DNA of 64,000 nt, from the NCBI GenBank assembly GCA_029975965.1, contig JARKOV010000035.1:26002-90001 (forward strand), given 5' to 3'. Shown piece after piece: positions 8,789-15,727 of the stretch. The position numbers and the translations under genes were made by a program. Origin of the DNA: Anaerolinea sp. Lineage in GTDB: Bacteria; Chloroflexota; Anaerolineae; Anaerolineales; Anaerolineaceae. Below the pieces are notes generated by a model. The model saw only the letters and a program-made list of their open reading frames with translations, did no database searches and was not told where the DNA came from. The first letter of the stretch is position 1; each line of letters begins with the position of its first letter.

Positions 8789-9130
8789 TCAATCCTTGAG
8801 CGAGGCTGGCAGGGTGAAGCGTCCTTCCTCGTCGGGTGAGAAGTCCTCCACGCGCGCGACCGCCTCCAACTCGAGCGCGCCGTAAAGGTGCGGGAACAGC
8901 GCTTCGCCGCCTTCCAGGTTCTCATACACCAGCGGCGCGCTCAGTTTGCTCTCGTCGATGCACAACAGCACCAGCCCACTGCGTCCGGCGTAAAAGGCGT
9001 TGGCCACCGCGACGACCTGCTCGCGGGTCGAGCAGTGGATGAATCCCTGGCTGGCGAGCGAGTCGGCGGTGTAGCGCCCGGCACGCTGGGCGGCTTTCCA
9101 GTCGGCGCGAGGGGTGATATGGTAGATCAT
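8789..9130 (-). CDS. DUF952 family protein
   Basis: 113-residue protein starting MIYHITPRADWKAAQRAG and containing GFIHCSTREQVVAVANAFY and FPHLYGAL, the defining DUF952 motifs (His/Cys-Ser-Thr pocket). DUF952 resembles ADP-ribosyltransferase-like folds, but its biochemical role is not established. The start at 9130 was chosen because DUF952 proteins begin exactly here and the ATG overlaps the stop of the upstream lipoprotein gene (ATGA). The longer upstream extension is frame shadow of that gene. Confidence 0.88.
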   Translation of the reverse strand: MIYHITPRADWKAAQRAGRYTADSLASQGFIHCSTREQVVAVANAFYAGRSGLVLLCIDESKLSAPLVYENLEGGEALFPHLYGALELEAVARVEDFSPDEEGRFTLPASLKD

Positions 9131-10086
9131 TTCAGCGTCACCTCGCCCCAGGTGGTCGGGTCGACCAGCGAGCGCCCCGCCGCGCTGGAAACCATGCTCT
9201 CCTGCACGGTTTTGCCCTCCTGGTCGTTGTCCGAGACCGACAGGGCGAAGCCCATGCGCAGGCCTTTGTAGGGTGAGATGCCGAACACGCTCCACGGGAT
9301 GGCGGCTTCGACCCGGTAGATCGCCCCCTCGTAGCGGGCTTTGACCACCGTGTTGGTCAGTTTGCCGGTCTTTCCGGTGGGGTACCACAGGTAAGTCTCG
9401 GGATTGTTGTCGCTGATCGCCGGGCGTCCGGGGGCGATGCCGATCTGGTAATCGTCGGGTGAGAGCTGGCGGGTGTAAAAATCGTCCAGCAGGTTGACAT
9501 CCAGCATCAGCTCGAGGCTGTCGCCTTTGTAGATGTCCTGACCCTGGGCCAGTTGCACGTACTTGTCGTCGCGCACCTTGACCGCCAGGTAAAGGTAGGT
9601 GTTGTCCCAGCCGATGTAATACGAGCCGGCCAGGTCGTCTTCATTGACCCAGTTGCCCTTGCCGTAGACCACGTGGGTGGCGGGGTATTCGGTGGCGCGG
9701 TCTTTCCATTCGCTCCAATCCCCGTCGATGGTCGGGGCGGTGCTCATGAAGGGCGCGTCCACTTTGGCGCCGGGGCGGGTCGGCGGGCGGGTGGCGGTGG
9801 GCGGTGGGGGCGTGTTGGTGGGCGGCACGTTGGTGGCGGTGGGCGGGGGCGGCGTGGGCGACGCAACGGTGGGCACCGCCTGCGTGGGGGCGGGTTGGGT
9901 GGCGGTGGTGATCAACGGCGGCGGGGTGTTGCTGGGCGGAATGGCGGCGGCGGTCTTAAACAGGGCCGTCACCGTCAGCTCGAGGGGCAGAATCTCCTCC
10001 GTCGGCTGGACCCGCCCTGGAAAGTTGCAGGCCAGCGCGGCACAGACCAGCCCCAAGAGGGGCAGGAGCATACGTATCTTCTTCAT
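9127..10086 (-). CDS. Lipoprotein with CBM9-like sugar-binding domain
   Basis: About 319 residues. The N-terminal signal MKKIRMLLPLLGLVCAALAC ends in a lipobox (LAC), predicting a membrane-anchored lipoprotein. A Thr/Pro-rich linker of about 75 residues follows, then a family-9 carbohydrate-binding-like beta-sandwich (IDGDWSEWKD, YYIGWDNTYLYLAVKVRDD, YRVEAAIPWSVFGISP). Such modules bind sugar ends or act in surface recognition. Start 10086 has AGGAGG six bases upstream; the longer in-frame extension runs into repeat DNA and is not believed. It is probably exported and may serve the nearby sugar uptake genes, though it lies on the opposite strand. Confidence 0.85.
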   Translation of the reverse strand: MKKIRMLLPLLGLVCAALACNFPGRVQPTEEILPLELTVTALFKTAAAIPPSNTPPPLITTATQPAPTQAVPTVASPTPPPPTATNVPPTNTPPPPTATRPPTRPGAKVDAPFMSTAPTIDGDWSEWKDRATEYPATHVVYGKGNWVNEDDLAGSYYIGWDNTYLYLAVKVRDDKYVQLAQGQDIYKGDSLELMLDVNLLDDFYTRQLSPDDYQIGIAPGRPAISDNNPETYLWYPTGKTGKLTNTVVKARYEGAIYRVEAAIPWSVFGISPYKGLRMGFALSVSDNDQEGKTVQESMVSSAAGRSLVDPTTWGEVTLK

Positions 10087-10252
10087 AACCATCCTCCTTG
10101 CGCTACCAAATACTACATTACCATATCTTGTCCCGTTACGTTGCAGGATTCTTTCCAGGAGAATCCAGTCGAATACGCCGGTGACCGCCGGCACATCACT
10201 ACTCCGAGGAGCTGCGCGCGGCGACGCGGCAGTCTCTTTTCCATGACAGAGC

Positions 10253-10632
10253 GGAGAGATTGCTTCGCCGCCGTTGGCGTCTCGCAATGACGCGCGGAGG
10301 GCGTGTGCCGAAGCGCTGCTCCGTCATCGCGAGGGCGCAAAGCGCCCGCGGCGATCTCTCTTTCCACACCGCAGACGAGATTGCCACAGCGGGCTTCGCC
10401 CGCTTCGCAATGACAGGCCGACGGGGTTGGTGCCCATGCCCGTCATCGCGAGGGCGCGCTGCGCCCGCGGCGATCCCTCTTCCTGCGCGAGAGGGGCGGC
10501 GGAGAGATTGCTTCGCCGCCTTTGGCGTCTCGCAATGACGCGCGGAGGGCGTGTGCCGAAGCGCTGCTCCGTCATCGCGAGGGCGCGCAGCGCCCGCGGC
10601 GATCTCTCTTCCTGCGCGAGAGGGGCGGCAGT
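10253..10632. repeat. Cluster of interspersed palindromic repeats
   Basis: Two near-identical units of about 110 bp (10253-10362 and 10501-10612) start GGAGAGATTGCTTCGCCGCC and end GCCCGCGGCGATCTCTCTT. A third partial unit (10441-10500) matches 10571-10630 with two differences. Between them lies a related inverted segment (10376-10415). All contain short GC palindromes such as GGGCGC-N4-GCGCCC. A shorter relative is at 49574-49616. No coding potential; they resemble dispersed REP/MITE-like intergenic elements. Confidence 0.85.
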
Positions 10633-10673
10633 CTCTCTTCCGCCCGGCGAGCCTCGTTCCGGCTGACTTCGGA

Positions 10674-10679
10674 TATAAT
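10674..10679 (+). promoter_or_regulatory. TATAAT -10 element of the Nudix regulator gene
   Basis: A perfect TATAAT lies 16 bp before ATG 10696, giving a predicted leader of only about 10 bases that just contains the AAGGTGA ribosome binding site. No convincing -35 hexamer was found at the right distance. Confidence 0.5.
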
Positions 10680-10695
10680 GATTCATAAGGTGACC

Positions 10696-11367
10696 ATGAG
10701 CGATGCGGGTGACTTCCTCCCCAATCTTGAAGTGCGGGTGATCGCATTCAGCCTGCGCGATGACCGGCTGCACGTCCTGCTCGTCCCGCAGGACTCTTCG
10801 GGCGGCCCGTGGGCGATCCCGGGAGGCCGGGTGGCTTCCACCGAATCGCTGGAAGAGGTCGCCAGCCGGCAATTGAACTGCCTGACCGGCTTGCGCGAGA
10901 CCTACCTCGAGCAGCTCTACACCTACGGCGATCCGGAGCGCGGCGAGGCAGGGCGGGTAATTTCGGTGGTGTACTTTGCCCTCATCCCGGCGGACGCGAA
11001 CACCACCCCTGTACATAAGGACGCTGAGCGGGTGGAATGGTTCCCCCTGGACGAGCTGCCCGCGCTTTCAAGCGATCACCGCGAGGTGCTGGACTACGGG
11101 CTGCGCCGGCTGCGCTACAAGCTGGAGTACACCGCGGTGGGTTTCCAGTTGCTGCCCGACGCCTTCACCCTGAGTGAGCTGCAGCGCACCTACGAGATGA
11201 TCCTGGGAGAGGCGCTCGACAAGCGCAATTTCCGCCGCCGCATCCTCGAAGCGCAGATCATCGAGCCGACCGGCGCGATCCGCGGCGGCGAGGGCCGCCC
11301 GGCGCGCCTCTACCGCTACCGCCCCGACGCCGTGGCGGAGGTTAAGACGCGCCGCCTGTTCCCGTAA
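10696..11367 (+). CDS. Nudix-fold transcriptional regulator, NrtR-like (catalytic motif degenerate)
   Basis: About 223 residues: an N-terminal Nudix fold (LEVRVIAFSLRDDRLHVLLV, then GGRVASTESLEEVASRQLNC) and a C-terminal winged helix (FTLSELQRTYEMILGEALDKRNFRRRI, then PARLYRY). This architecture is that of NrtR, an ADP-ribose-responsive repressor of NAD genes. The Nudix box RExxEExG reads RQLNCLTG, so the metal-binding Glu residues are Gln, Cys and Leu: hydrolysis is unlikely and ligand sensing likely. ATG 10696 has AAGGTGA at the right spacing. ATG 10678 overlaps the TATAAT box and is rejected. Target genes cannot be read here. Confidence 0.85.
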   Translation: MSDAGDFLPNLEVRVIAFSLRDDRLHVLLVPQDSSGGPWAIPGGRVASTESLEEVASRQLNCLTGLRETYLEQLYTYGDPERGEAGRVISVVYFALIPADANTTPVHKDAERVEWFPLDELPALSSDHREVLDYGLRRLRYKLEYTAVGFQLLPDAFTLSELQRTYEMILGEALDKRNFRRRILEAQIIEPTGAIRGGEGRPARLYRYRPDAVAEVKTRRLFP

Positions 11368-11386
11368 ACCTTAGATCGATTCACAC

Positions 11387-11415
11387 TTGACTTAAACGAA
11401 CAATTGTTCTATCCT
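11387..11415 (+). promoter_or_regulatory. Promoter with SOS-box-like palindrome in the spacer
   Basis: TTGACT (11387-11392), a 17-bp spacer and TATCCT (11410-11415) form a sigma70-type promoter for the DUF3795/DNA glycosylase pair. The spacer holds the perfect 12-bp palindrome GAACAATTGTTC (11398-11409), of the form GAAC-N4-GTTC used by LexA in Gram-positive bacteria. Occupancy would block RNA polymerase directly. The predicted start of transcription is near 11422, leaving a leader of about 110 bases. Confidence 0.6.
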
Positions 11416-11531
11416 GTTGGCAAGGGAATGGAGAGTATTCCGAGAAATCACTCGGTTTAGAACCCACCCTAAAATTCTCAACCAAAAGGTTATTTTCCGG
11501 ATAGATACTCAGTCAAACATGGGAGGGAGCG

Positions 11532-11873
11532 ATGGCGGTTTTGATGGCTTACTGCGGTCAAGATTGCGCCCAATGCGAGGCTTACCAGGCGACCCAGGCC
11601 GATGACGTCGCCTGGAAAGAGCGCGTGGCGGCCCAGTGGCGCGAGGGGTTTCAAAACGAGAATTTCAACATCATGTCGGTGACCTGCGACGGCTGCGTTA
11701 CCGCCGGCGGGAGGCTGTCGAGCTATTGCTCGGTCTGCCCGGTGCGCGCCTGCGCCGAGGAACACGGCGTGGAAAGCTGCGCCTACTGCCCGGATTACGA
11801 CTGCGAGACGATCCGCGGCTTTTTCCAGATGAACCCGGCGCTCCAGCAGGCGCTGGATGCGCTGCGAGGATGA
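11532..11873 (+). CDS. DUF3795 cysteine-rich protein
   Basis: 113 residues with the DUF3795 pattern: MAYCGQDCAQCEAYQAT at the N-terminus, then CDGCVTAGG, YCSVCPVRACA and CAYCPDYDCETI, giving many paired cysteines likely to bind zinc or an iron-sulfur cluster. The function of the family is not known. A GGAGGG ribosome binding site precedes ATG 11532, and the stop lies 6 bp before the DNA glycosylase gene, so the two are co-transcribed. Confidence 0.88.
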   Translation: MAVLMAYCGQDCAQCEAYQATQADDVAWKERVAAQWREGFQNENFNIMSVTCDGCVTAGGRLSSYCSVCPVRACAEEHGVESCAYCPDYDCETIRGFFQMNPALQQALDALRG

Positions 11874-11879
11874 CCCGCC

Positions 11880-12686
11880 ATGCCTGAGCTGCCTGAAGTT
11901 GCCAACCTGGCCCGCCAGATCGACCAGCGCCTGTCGGGCAAGCGAATTGCCGCCGTCGAGGTGCTCCAACCTAAGTGCCTCAACCTGCCGGTCGCCGAGT
12001 TCCAGGCGGCGCTGACCGGCGCGACGATCGAATCGGCGCATAACCGCGGCAAATGGGTGGTGGCGCACACCGACCACGGCTGGCTGCTGCTCAACCTGGG
12101 CATGGGCGGCGACCTGCTGCTGACCACGCGCGACGCGCTCCCCGCAAAATGGCGCCTGGTCTTCGATTTTTCCGACGAAACCTGCCTGTCGGTGAATTTC
12201 TGGTGGTTCGGTTACGCCCATTACGCGCCTGAAGACGGCCTGGACAGCCACCCCATGCTGAGCAAGATCGGCCCGAACGCGCTCGACCTGAGCGAAGCCG
12301 AGCTGGTCGAGCGCATGGCAGGGGTGCGCGGGCGAGTCAAGGATTTCCTGCTCGACCAGAGCAAAATCGCCGGCATCGGCAACGCCTACGTGCACGACAT
12401 CCTTTGGCTGGCGCGGCTGCACCCGCTGCGCAAGATACCCACTCTCACGCCGGAGGACTTCACCCGCCTGCACCAGGCCATCGATGGCGGGCTGCGCCCC
12501 AGCCTCGAGCTGGGCGGGGCGTGGTACGAGGGGGGCATCGACGGGCAGAAGGGCGGCTTCACCTACGAGATGATCCGGGTCGGCTACCGCGAGGGCCAGC
12601 CTTGCCCGCGCTGCGGCGCGACCATCGAAAAAATAAAGACCGGCGGCACGAGCAGTTTCATCTGCCCCTCCTGCCAGCCGGCATAA
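11880..12686 (+). CDS. mutM: Fpg/Nei family DNA glycosylase
   Basis: 268 residues. The protein begins MPELPEV, so processing leaves the N-terminal Pro that attacks the damaged base's C1', with catalytic Glu next to it. The helix-two-turn-helix segment includes QSKIAGIGNAYVHDILW, and the C-terminal zinc finger is CPRCG...FICPSCQ. It removes oxidised purines such as 8-oxoguanine and nicks the abasic site. Fpg (MutM) versus Nei cannot be fully separated by eye; the residues after the start and the zinc finger favour the Fpg group. It is co-transcribed with the DUF3795 gene from the promoter at 11387-11415. Confidence 0.88.
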   Translation: MPELPEVANLARQIDQRLSGKRIAAVEVLQPKCLNLPVAEFQAALTGATIESAHNRGKWVVAHTDHGWLLLNLGMGGDLLLTTRDALPAKWRLVFDFSDETCLSVNFWWFGYAHYAPEDGLDSHPMLSKIGPNALDLSEAELVERMAGVRGRVKDFLLDQSKIAGIGNAYVHDILWLARLHPLRKIPTLTPEDFTRLHQAIDGGLRPSLELGGAWYEGGIDGQKGGFTYEMIRVGYREGQPCPRCGATIEKIKTGGTSSFICPSCQPA

Positions 12687-12731
12687 AACACCTCTTTTTG
12701 CTTGGGACGGTGGTTTTCGATTATGTAGTAA

Positions 12732-12776
12732 ATGTTCTGTAAACTGTGGGGGTAAGCCCCACAGTTTACAGAACAT
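12732..12776. terminator. Perfect 20-bp hairpin, TTCTGT/TGTGGG family
   Basis: Arms 12732-12751 and 12757-12776 pair without mismatch around the loop GTAAG. It lies between the convergent DNA glycosylase and cyclopropane synthase genes. The pattern TTCTGT-N4-TGTGGG recurs at 32602 and 51015 with different N4 that stay complementary. It may act as a bidirectional terminator or a structured element. Confidence 0.75.
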
Positions 12777-12797
12777 GATTTGCACAACCTGGTTTCA

Positions 12798-12834
12798 GGT
12801 TGTTTGAACCCCAACCTGGGAGGTTCAAACAACC
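12798..12834. terminator. 13-bp hairpin, GGTTG/TTGAACC family
   Basis: Arms 12798-12810 and 12822-12834 pair exactly. It is the second hairpin in the same convergent gap and close to that at 8706-8746, differing by one compensated base pair. Confidence 0.65.
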
Positions 12835-12862
12835 CAAATCATCCGCACCAGGCGGCTCCGTC

Positions 12863-14149
12863 TCATTTTCGGTACCAACCCTCGCGGGTCAGCGGTAATC
12901 CGCTGGCCCCGCTTTCATCCTGCTTGACCAGCAGGCTCTGGTAGACGTTCAGGCGCCCGTGCGCGAAGCCGTGGGCCGAGCCGGAGATGAACACCCGCCA
13001 CACGCGGTAGGTGGGCTCGTCGACGAATTGCAGCGCCTCGGCGTGGCGGCGTTCCAGGTTGCCCAGCCAGCGGCGCAGGGTGAGGGCGTAGTGCTCGCGC
13101 AAGCTTTCCACGTCGCGCACTTCGAAGCCGGCTTGCTCGGCGGCGCGCAGCGAGAGCGAGATGGGCTCCAGCTCGCCGTCCGGGAAGACATAGGCGTTGC
13201 TGAAAGATTGTGGATCCCAGCCCTTCGCCACGGCGCGGCGGGCGATGCCGTGGTTGAGGAAAGTCCCGCGCGGCTTGAGCAGGCGGTAGGCTCGCTCAAA
13301 GTACACCGGCAACAGCGCCTCGCCGACATGCTCGAACATGCCCACGCTGACCAGGGCGTCGTAGACGCCGTCCCCCTCCACCTCGCGGTAATCCTGGAGC
13401 AGCACGCGCGCGCGGTCCACCAGCCCGGCTTCGGCGATGCGCCGGTTGGCCAGCTCGGCCTGCGGCTGGCTGAGGGTGATGCCGGTGGCGTCCACGCCGA
13501 AATGCTGGGCGGCGTACATCACCAGCCCGCCCCAACCGCAGCCGATATCCAGCAGGCGCTGACCGGGTTTAAGCCCCAGCTTGCGGCAAATGTGCTCCAA
13601 TTTTTGCTCCTGGGCGAGGTCCAGGGCGTCTTCGGGGGTGCGGAAATAGGCCGCGGAATAGACCATGCGCTGGCCGAGGAACAGCGCGTAAAAATCATTC
13701 GAGACGTTGTAATGGTAAGCGATCGCCTGGCGGTCGCGCTCGAGGGAGTGCAGCTTGCCGCTCAGTTTGGCCGGTCCGCGGCGCGATTCGCGCGGGTTTT
13801 GCCGGTCGGGCAGGCGCAGCAGGTCGCGCGCGGCGGACAGTTTTTTCTTCCAGTTGGCGGTCTTCTCGGACAGCGTTTCTCCCAGGCTGTAGATGCTCTC
13901 GATCTCGCCCAGGATGTCCACGTCGTCATACAGGTAGGCTTCGACCAAGCCCATCTCGGTGCCTGGGAGCAGCATGGCACGCAGCGCGCCGGGGTGGTTG
14001 AGCGCCAGGGTGACGCGGCGCGGCGTGTCGTCGGGCCACAGCGTGCCGTCCCACAGGCGCACGGAAAAATCGTCCGGGCCGGTGAACAGGCTGTTGAGCA
14101 GCTTCAGGGTCAATTCTCTGGCTTCGGTTTCCACTTTATCGTGAATCAT
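12863..14149 (-). CDS. cfa: Cyclopropane-fatty-acyl-phospholipid synthase
   Basis: 428-residue SAM-dependent methyltransferase that adds a methylene bridge to unsaturated acyl chains of membrane phospholipids. SAM motif I is LLDIGCGWGGLVMYAA near residue 200. Other family marks are AIAYHYNVSNDFYALFLG with GQRMVYSAAYF, GITLSQPQAELA, and SVGMFEHVG with the catalytic Glu/His region. The N-terminal 140 residues form the usual helical lipid-binding domain. AGGAGGT before ATG 14149 fixes the start. It appears to be a single-gene transcript. Confidence 0.93.
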   Translation of the reverse strand: MIHDKVETEARELTLKLLNSLFTGPDDFSVRLWDGTLWPDDTPRRVTLALNHPGALRAMLLPGTEMGLVEAYLYDDVDILGEIESIYSLGETLSEKTANWKKKLSAARDLLRLPDRQNPRESRRGPAKLSGKLHSLERDRQAIAYHYNVSNDFYALFLGQRMVYSAAYFRTPEDALDLAQEQKLEHICRKLGLKPGQRLLDIGCGWGGLVMYAAQHFGVDATGITLSQPQAELANRRIAEAGLVDRARVLLQDYREVEGDGVYDALVSVGMFEHVGEALLPVYFERAYRLLKPRGTFLNHGIARRAVAKGWDPQSFSNAYVFPDGELEPISLSLRAAEQAGFEVRDVESLREHYALTLRRWLGNLERRHAEALQFVDEPTYRVWRVFISGSAHGFAHGRLNVYQSLLVKQDESGASGLPLTREGWYRK

Positions 14150-14270
14150 GGGGCACCTCCTGAGCGTTCATTTGATAATCATAGCGCGATCGGAGGCTGG
14201 CAAATCTTAAAAATTGCACATTAACTACAAATAATATCGTGATGGGTGCGTGGTCAGCCCAGCCGGGGAG

Positions 14271-14393
14271 TTATTCGATGAAATCGATGTCCGTTTCCCA
14301 CCGGCGGAGGTTGGCGTCGATGGAGTCCCAGGTGGCGGGGTATTCCCCGTCGTCGCGCAGGATGCGGTCGTGGATGCTGGGCTGCCGTCGATT
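14271..14393 (-). pseudogene. Protein-like remnant in frame behind the RNA methyltransferase stop
   Basis: Directly after the TAA of the RlmD-type gene, the same frame stays open for about 40 codons and reads like real protein (HDRILRDDGEYPATWDSIDA, then NLRRWETDIDFIE) before TAA at 14271-14273. There is no ATG, GTG or TTG start in it. It may be the tail of a lost gene or an ancestral C-terminus. The family is not recognised. The rest of the gap, 14150-14270, shows nothing else. Confidence 0.35.
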
Positions 14394-15626
14394 TTACAAC
14401 CCGGCAAAGGTCAACAGGGACACGCTCTCGATATGGTAGGTCTGGGGGAACAAATCGAAGGGGGTGATGCGCTCCAGCCGGTAGCCGCCCGCCAGCAGGC
14501 GCTTGAGGTCGCGCGCCAGGGTCGCCGGGTCGCAGGAGATGTAGGCCAGCGTGTGCGGGCGCATGGTCAGCAGCGCGTCGAGGGCGGGCTTTTCCAACCC
14601 GGCGCGGGGCGGGTCGACCACGGCGACCTCCGCGCGCAGGTCCAGCGCTGGCAGCACCACGCCGGCCTCGCCCTGGTAGAGCTCCACGTGGTCGAACTCA
14701 TCCAGGTTGGCGGCGAAATCCTCGCAGGCCGAGGGAGCAGCTTCCACGCCGACCAGGCGCGCCGCGCGCGGCGCGAGGAAAGCGCTGAACAGCCCCACCC
14801 CGCAGTACAGCTCGAGGATGGTCTGGCCCGGCTCGGCCGGCAGCACGTCCAGCAGGTGCGTGACCATCGCCTCGGCCATGCGCGTGTTGACCTGGAAGAA
14901 CGAGCCAGCCGAGACGCGGAAAGCCCGCCCCAGCACCTCCAGCATGGAAAACTCGTCCCCAGCCAGCACCACCGGCCCCTCCGGACCGAGATGCACCACC
15001 GAAACGGGCAGCTCCTCGACGCTCAGTTCGGGCGGCTCGGACGAGGCGCTCTCCAGCGCGACCAGCGCGTCGCCGGCGGCGTCCAGGCGCAGCGCGATGC
15101 GCTCCAGGCCGGGCAGCGGCTCAAATTCCAGTTGTGGCCAGAGCTGGTTGAGCGCCTCTTCGGGCAGGTGGCACTCGCGGATAGCGACCACCCCGCTCCC
15201 GCCGGCGGCTTGAAATCCCAGCTTGCCCGCCGCGTCCAGGTGAAACTGGACGGCGTTGCGATAATTCCATTCCAGCGGCGAGGGCACCATGGGCTGCAGC
15301 GGCGGGTCGGTCATCCCGGCGATGCGCGCCAGTTGGTCGCGCAGGATGGCGCTTTTTGCCTCCATCTGGCGGGTGTAGGGCAGGTGCTGGTAATGGCAGC
15401 CGCCGCAGGCGGCGTAGTGCGCGCAGCGCGGCGCGGTGCGCGCTGGGTCGGAGCGCAGCAGCTCGACCAGCTCGCCGCGGGCAAAATTGCGTTTTTCCTC
15501 CACCAGGCGGATGCGCGCGCGCTCGCCGGGCAAGACGAAAGGCACAAAAACAGCACGCCCGTCGGGAAGGCGACCCAGCGCTTCGCCGCCGTATACAAGG
15601 GTGGTGAAGTCGATCTCATATTGCAT
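14394..15626 (-). CDS. rlmD: Class I SAM-dependent RNA m5U methyltransferase (RlmD/RumA type)
   Basis: About 410 residues. The N-terminal TRAM-like region starts MQYEIDFTTLVYGGEALGR; an iron-sulfur cluster motif follows (CAHYAACGGCHYQHL plus an upstream or late Cys). The methyltransferase domain has ILELYCGVGLFSAFLA (SAM site), VVDPPRAGLEKPALDALL and the catalytic LAYISCDPATLARDL. It methylates C5 of a specific uridine in rRNA or tRNA; RlmC, RlmD and TrmA-like specificity cannot be told apart here. The start at 15626 was chosen because the 86-residue upstream extension is low-complexity DNA that then overlaps the MFS gene. Confidence 0.9.
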   Translation of the reverse strand: MQYEIDFTTLVYGGEALGRLPDGRAVFVPFVLPGERARIRLVEEKRNFARGELVELLRSDPARTAPRCAHYAACGGCHYQHLPYTRQMEAKSAILRDQLARIAGMTDPPLQPMVPSPLEWNYRNAVQFHLDAAGKLGFQAAGGSGVVAIRECHLPEEALNQLWPQLEFEPLPGLERIALRLDAAGDALVALESASSEPPELSVEELPVSVVHLGPEGPVVLAGDEFSMLEVLGRAFRVSAGSFFQVNTRMAEAMVTHLLDVLPAEPGQTILELYCGVGLFSAFLAPRAARLVGVEAAPSACEDFAANLDEFDHVELYQGEAGVVLPALDLRAEVAVVDPPRAGLEKPALDALLTMRPHTLAYISCDPATLARDLKRLLAGGYRLERITPFDLFPQTYHIESVSLLTFAGL

Positions 15627-15659
15627 AGAGGGAATGATAACCGATGTTGGGGGAAGTCT

Positions 15660-15727
15660 AGAAGAGATGAAAGGTGAGTGTCGAATGATGAGCGATGAGT
15701 GATGAATGCTGCGTAATGAGTTGGGAG
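15660..15727. repeat. Low-complexity GATGA/TGAGT-rich stretch
   Basis: The spacer between the RNA methyltransferase and MFS genes is built of degenerate TGATGAG and GATGAATG-like words. It has no hairpin, promoter or coding signal. It probably arose by slippage. Confidence 0.5.

Noticed and set aside
8789..9388. 199-residue form of the DUF952 protein
   Set aside because: The first 86 residues are out-of-frame shadow of the CBM9-like lipoprotein gene, and the DUF952 fold starts exactly at 9130.
10253..10632. CRISPR array or coding gene
   Set aside because: Repeats are about 110 bp, irregularly spaced and palindromic, with no spacers; the frames through them give biased Arg/Ala-rich shadow sequence.
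14250..15677. 475-codon plus-strand frame opposite the RNA methyltransferase
   Set aside because: It is the antisense of a clear family member and has shadow-type composition.
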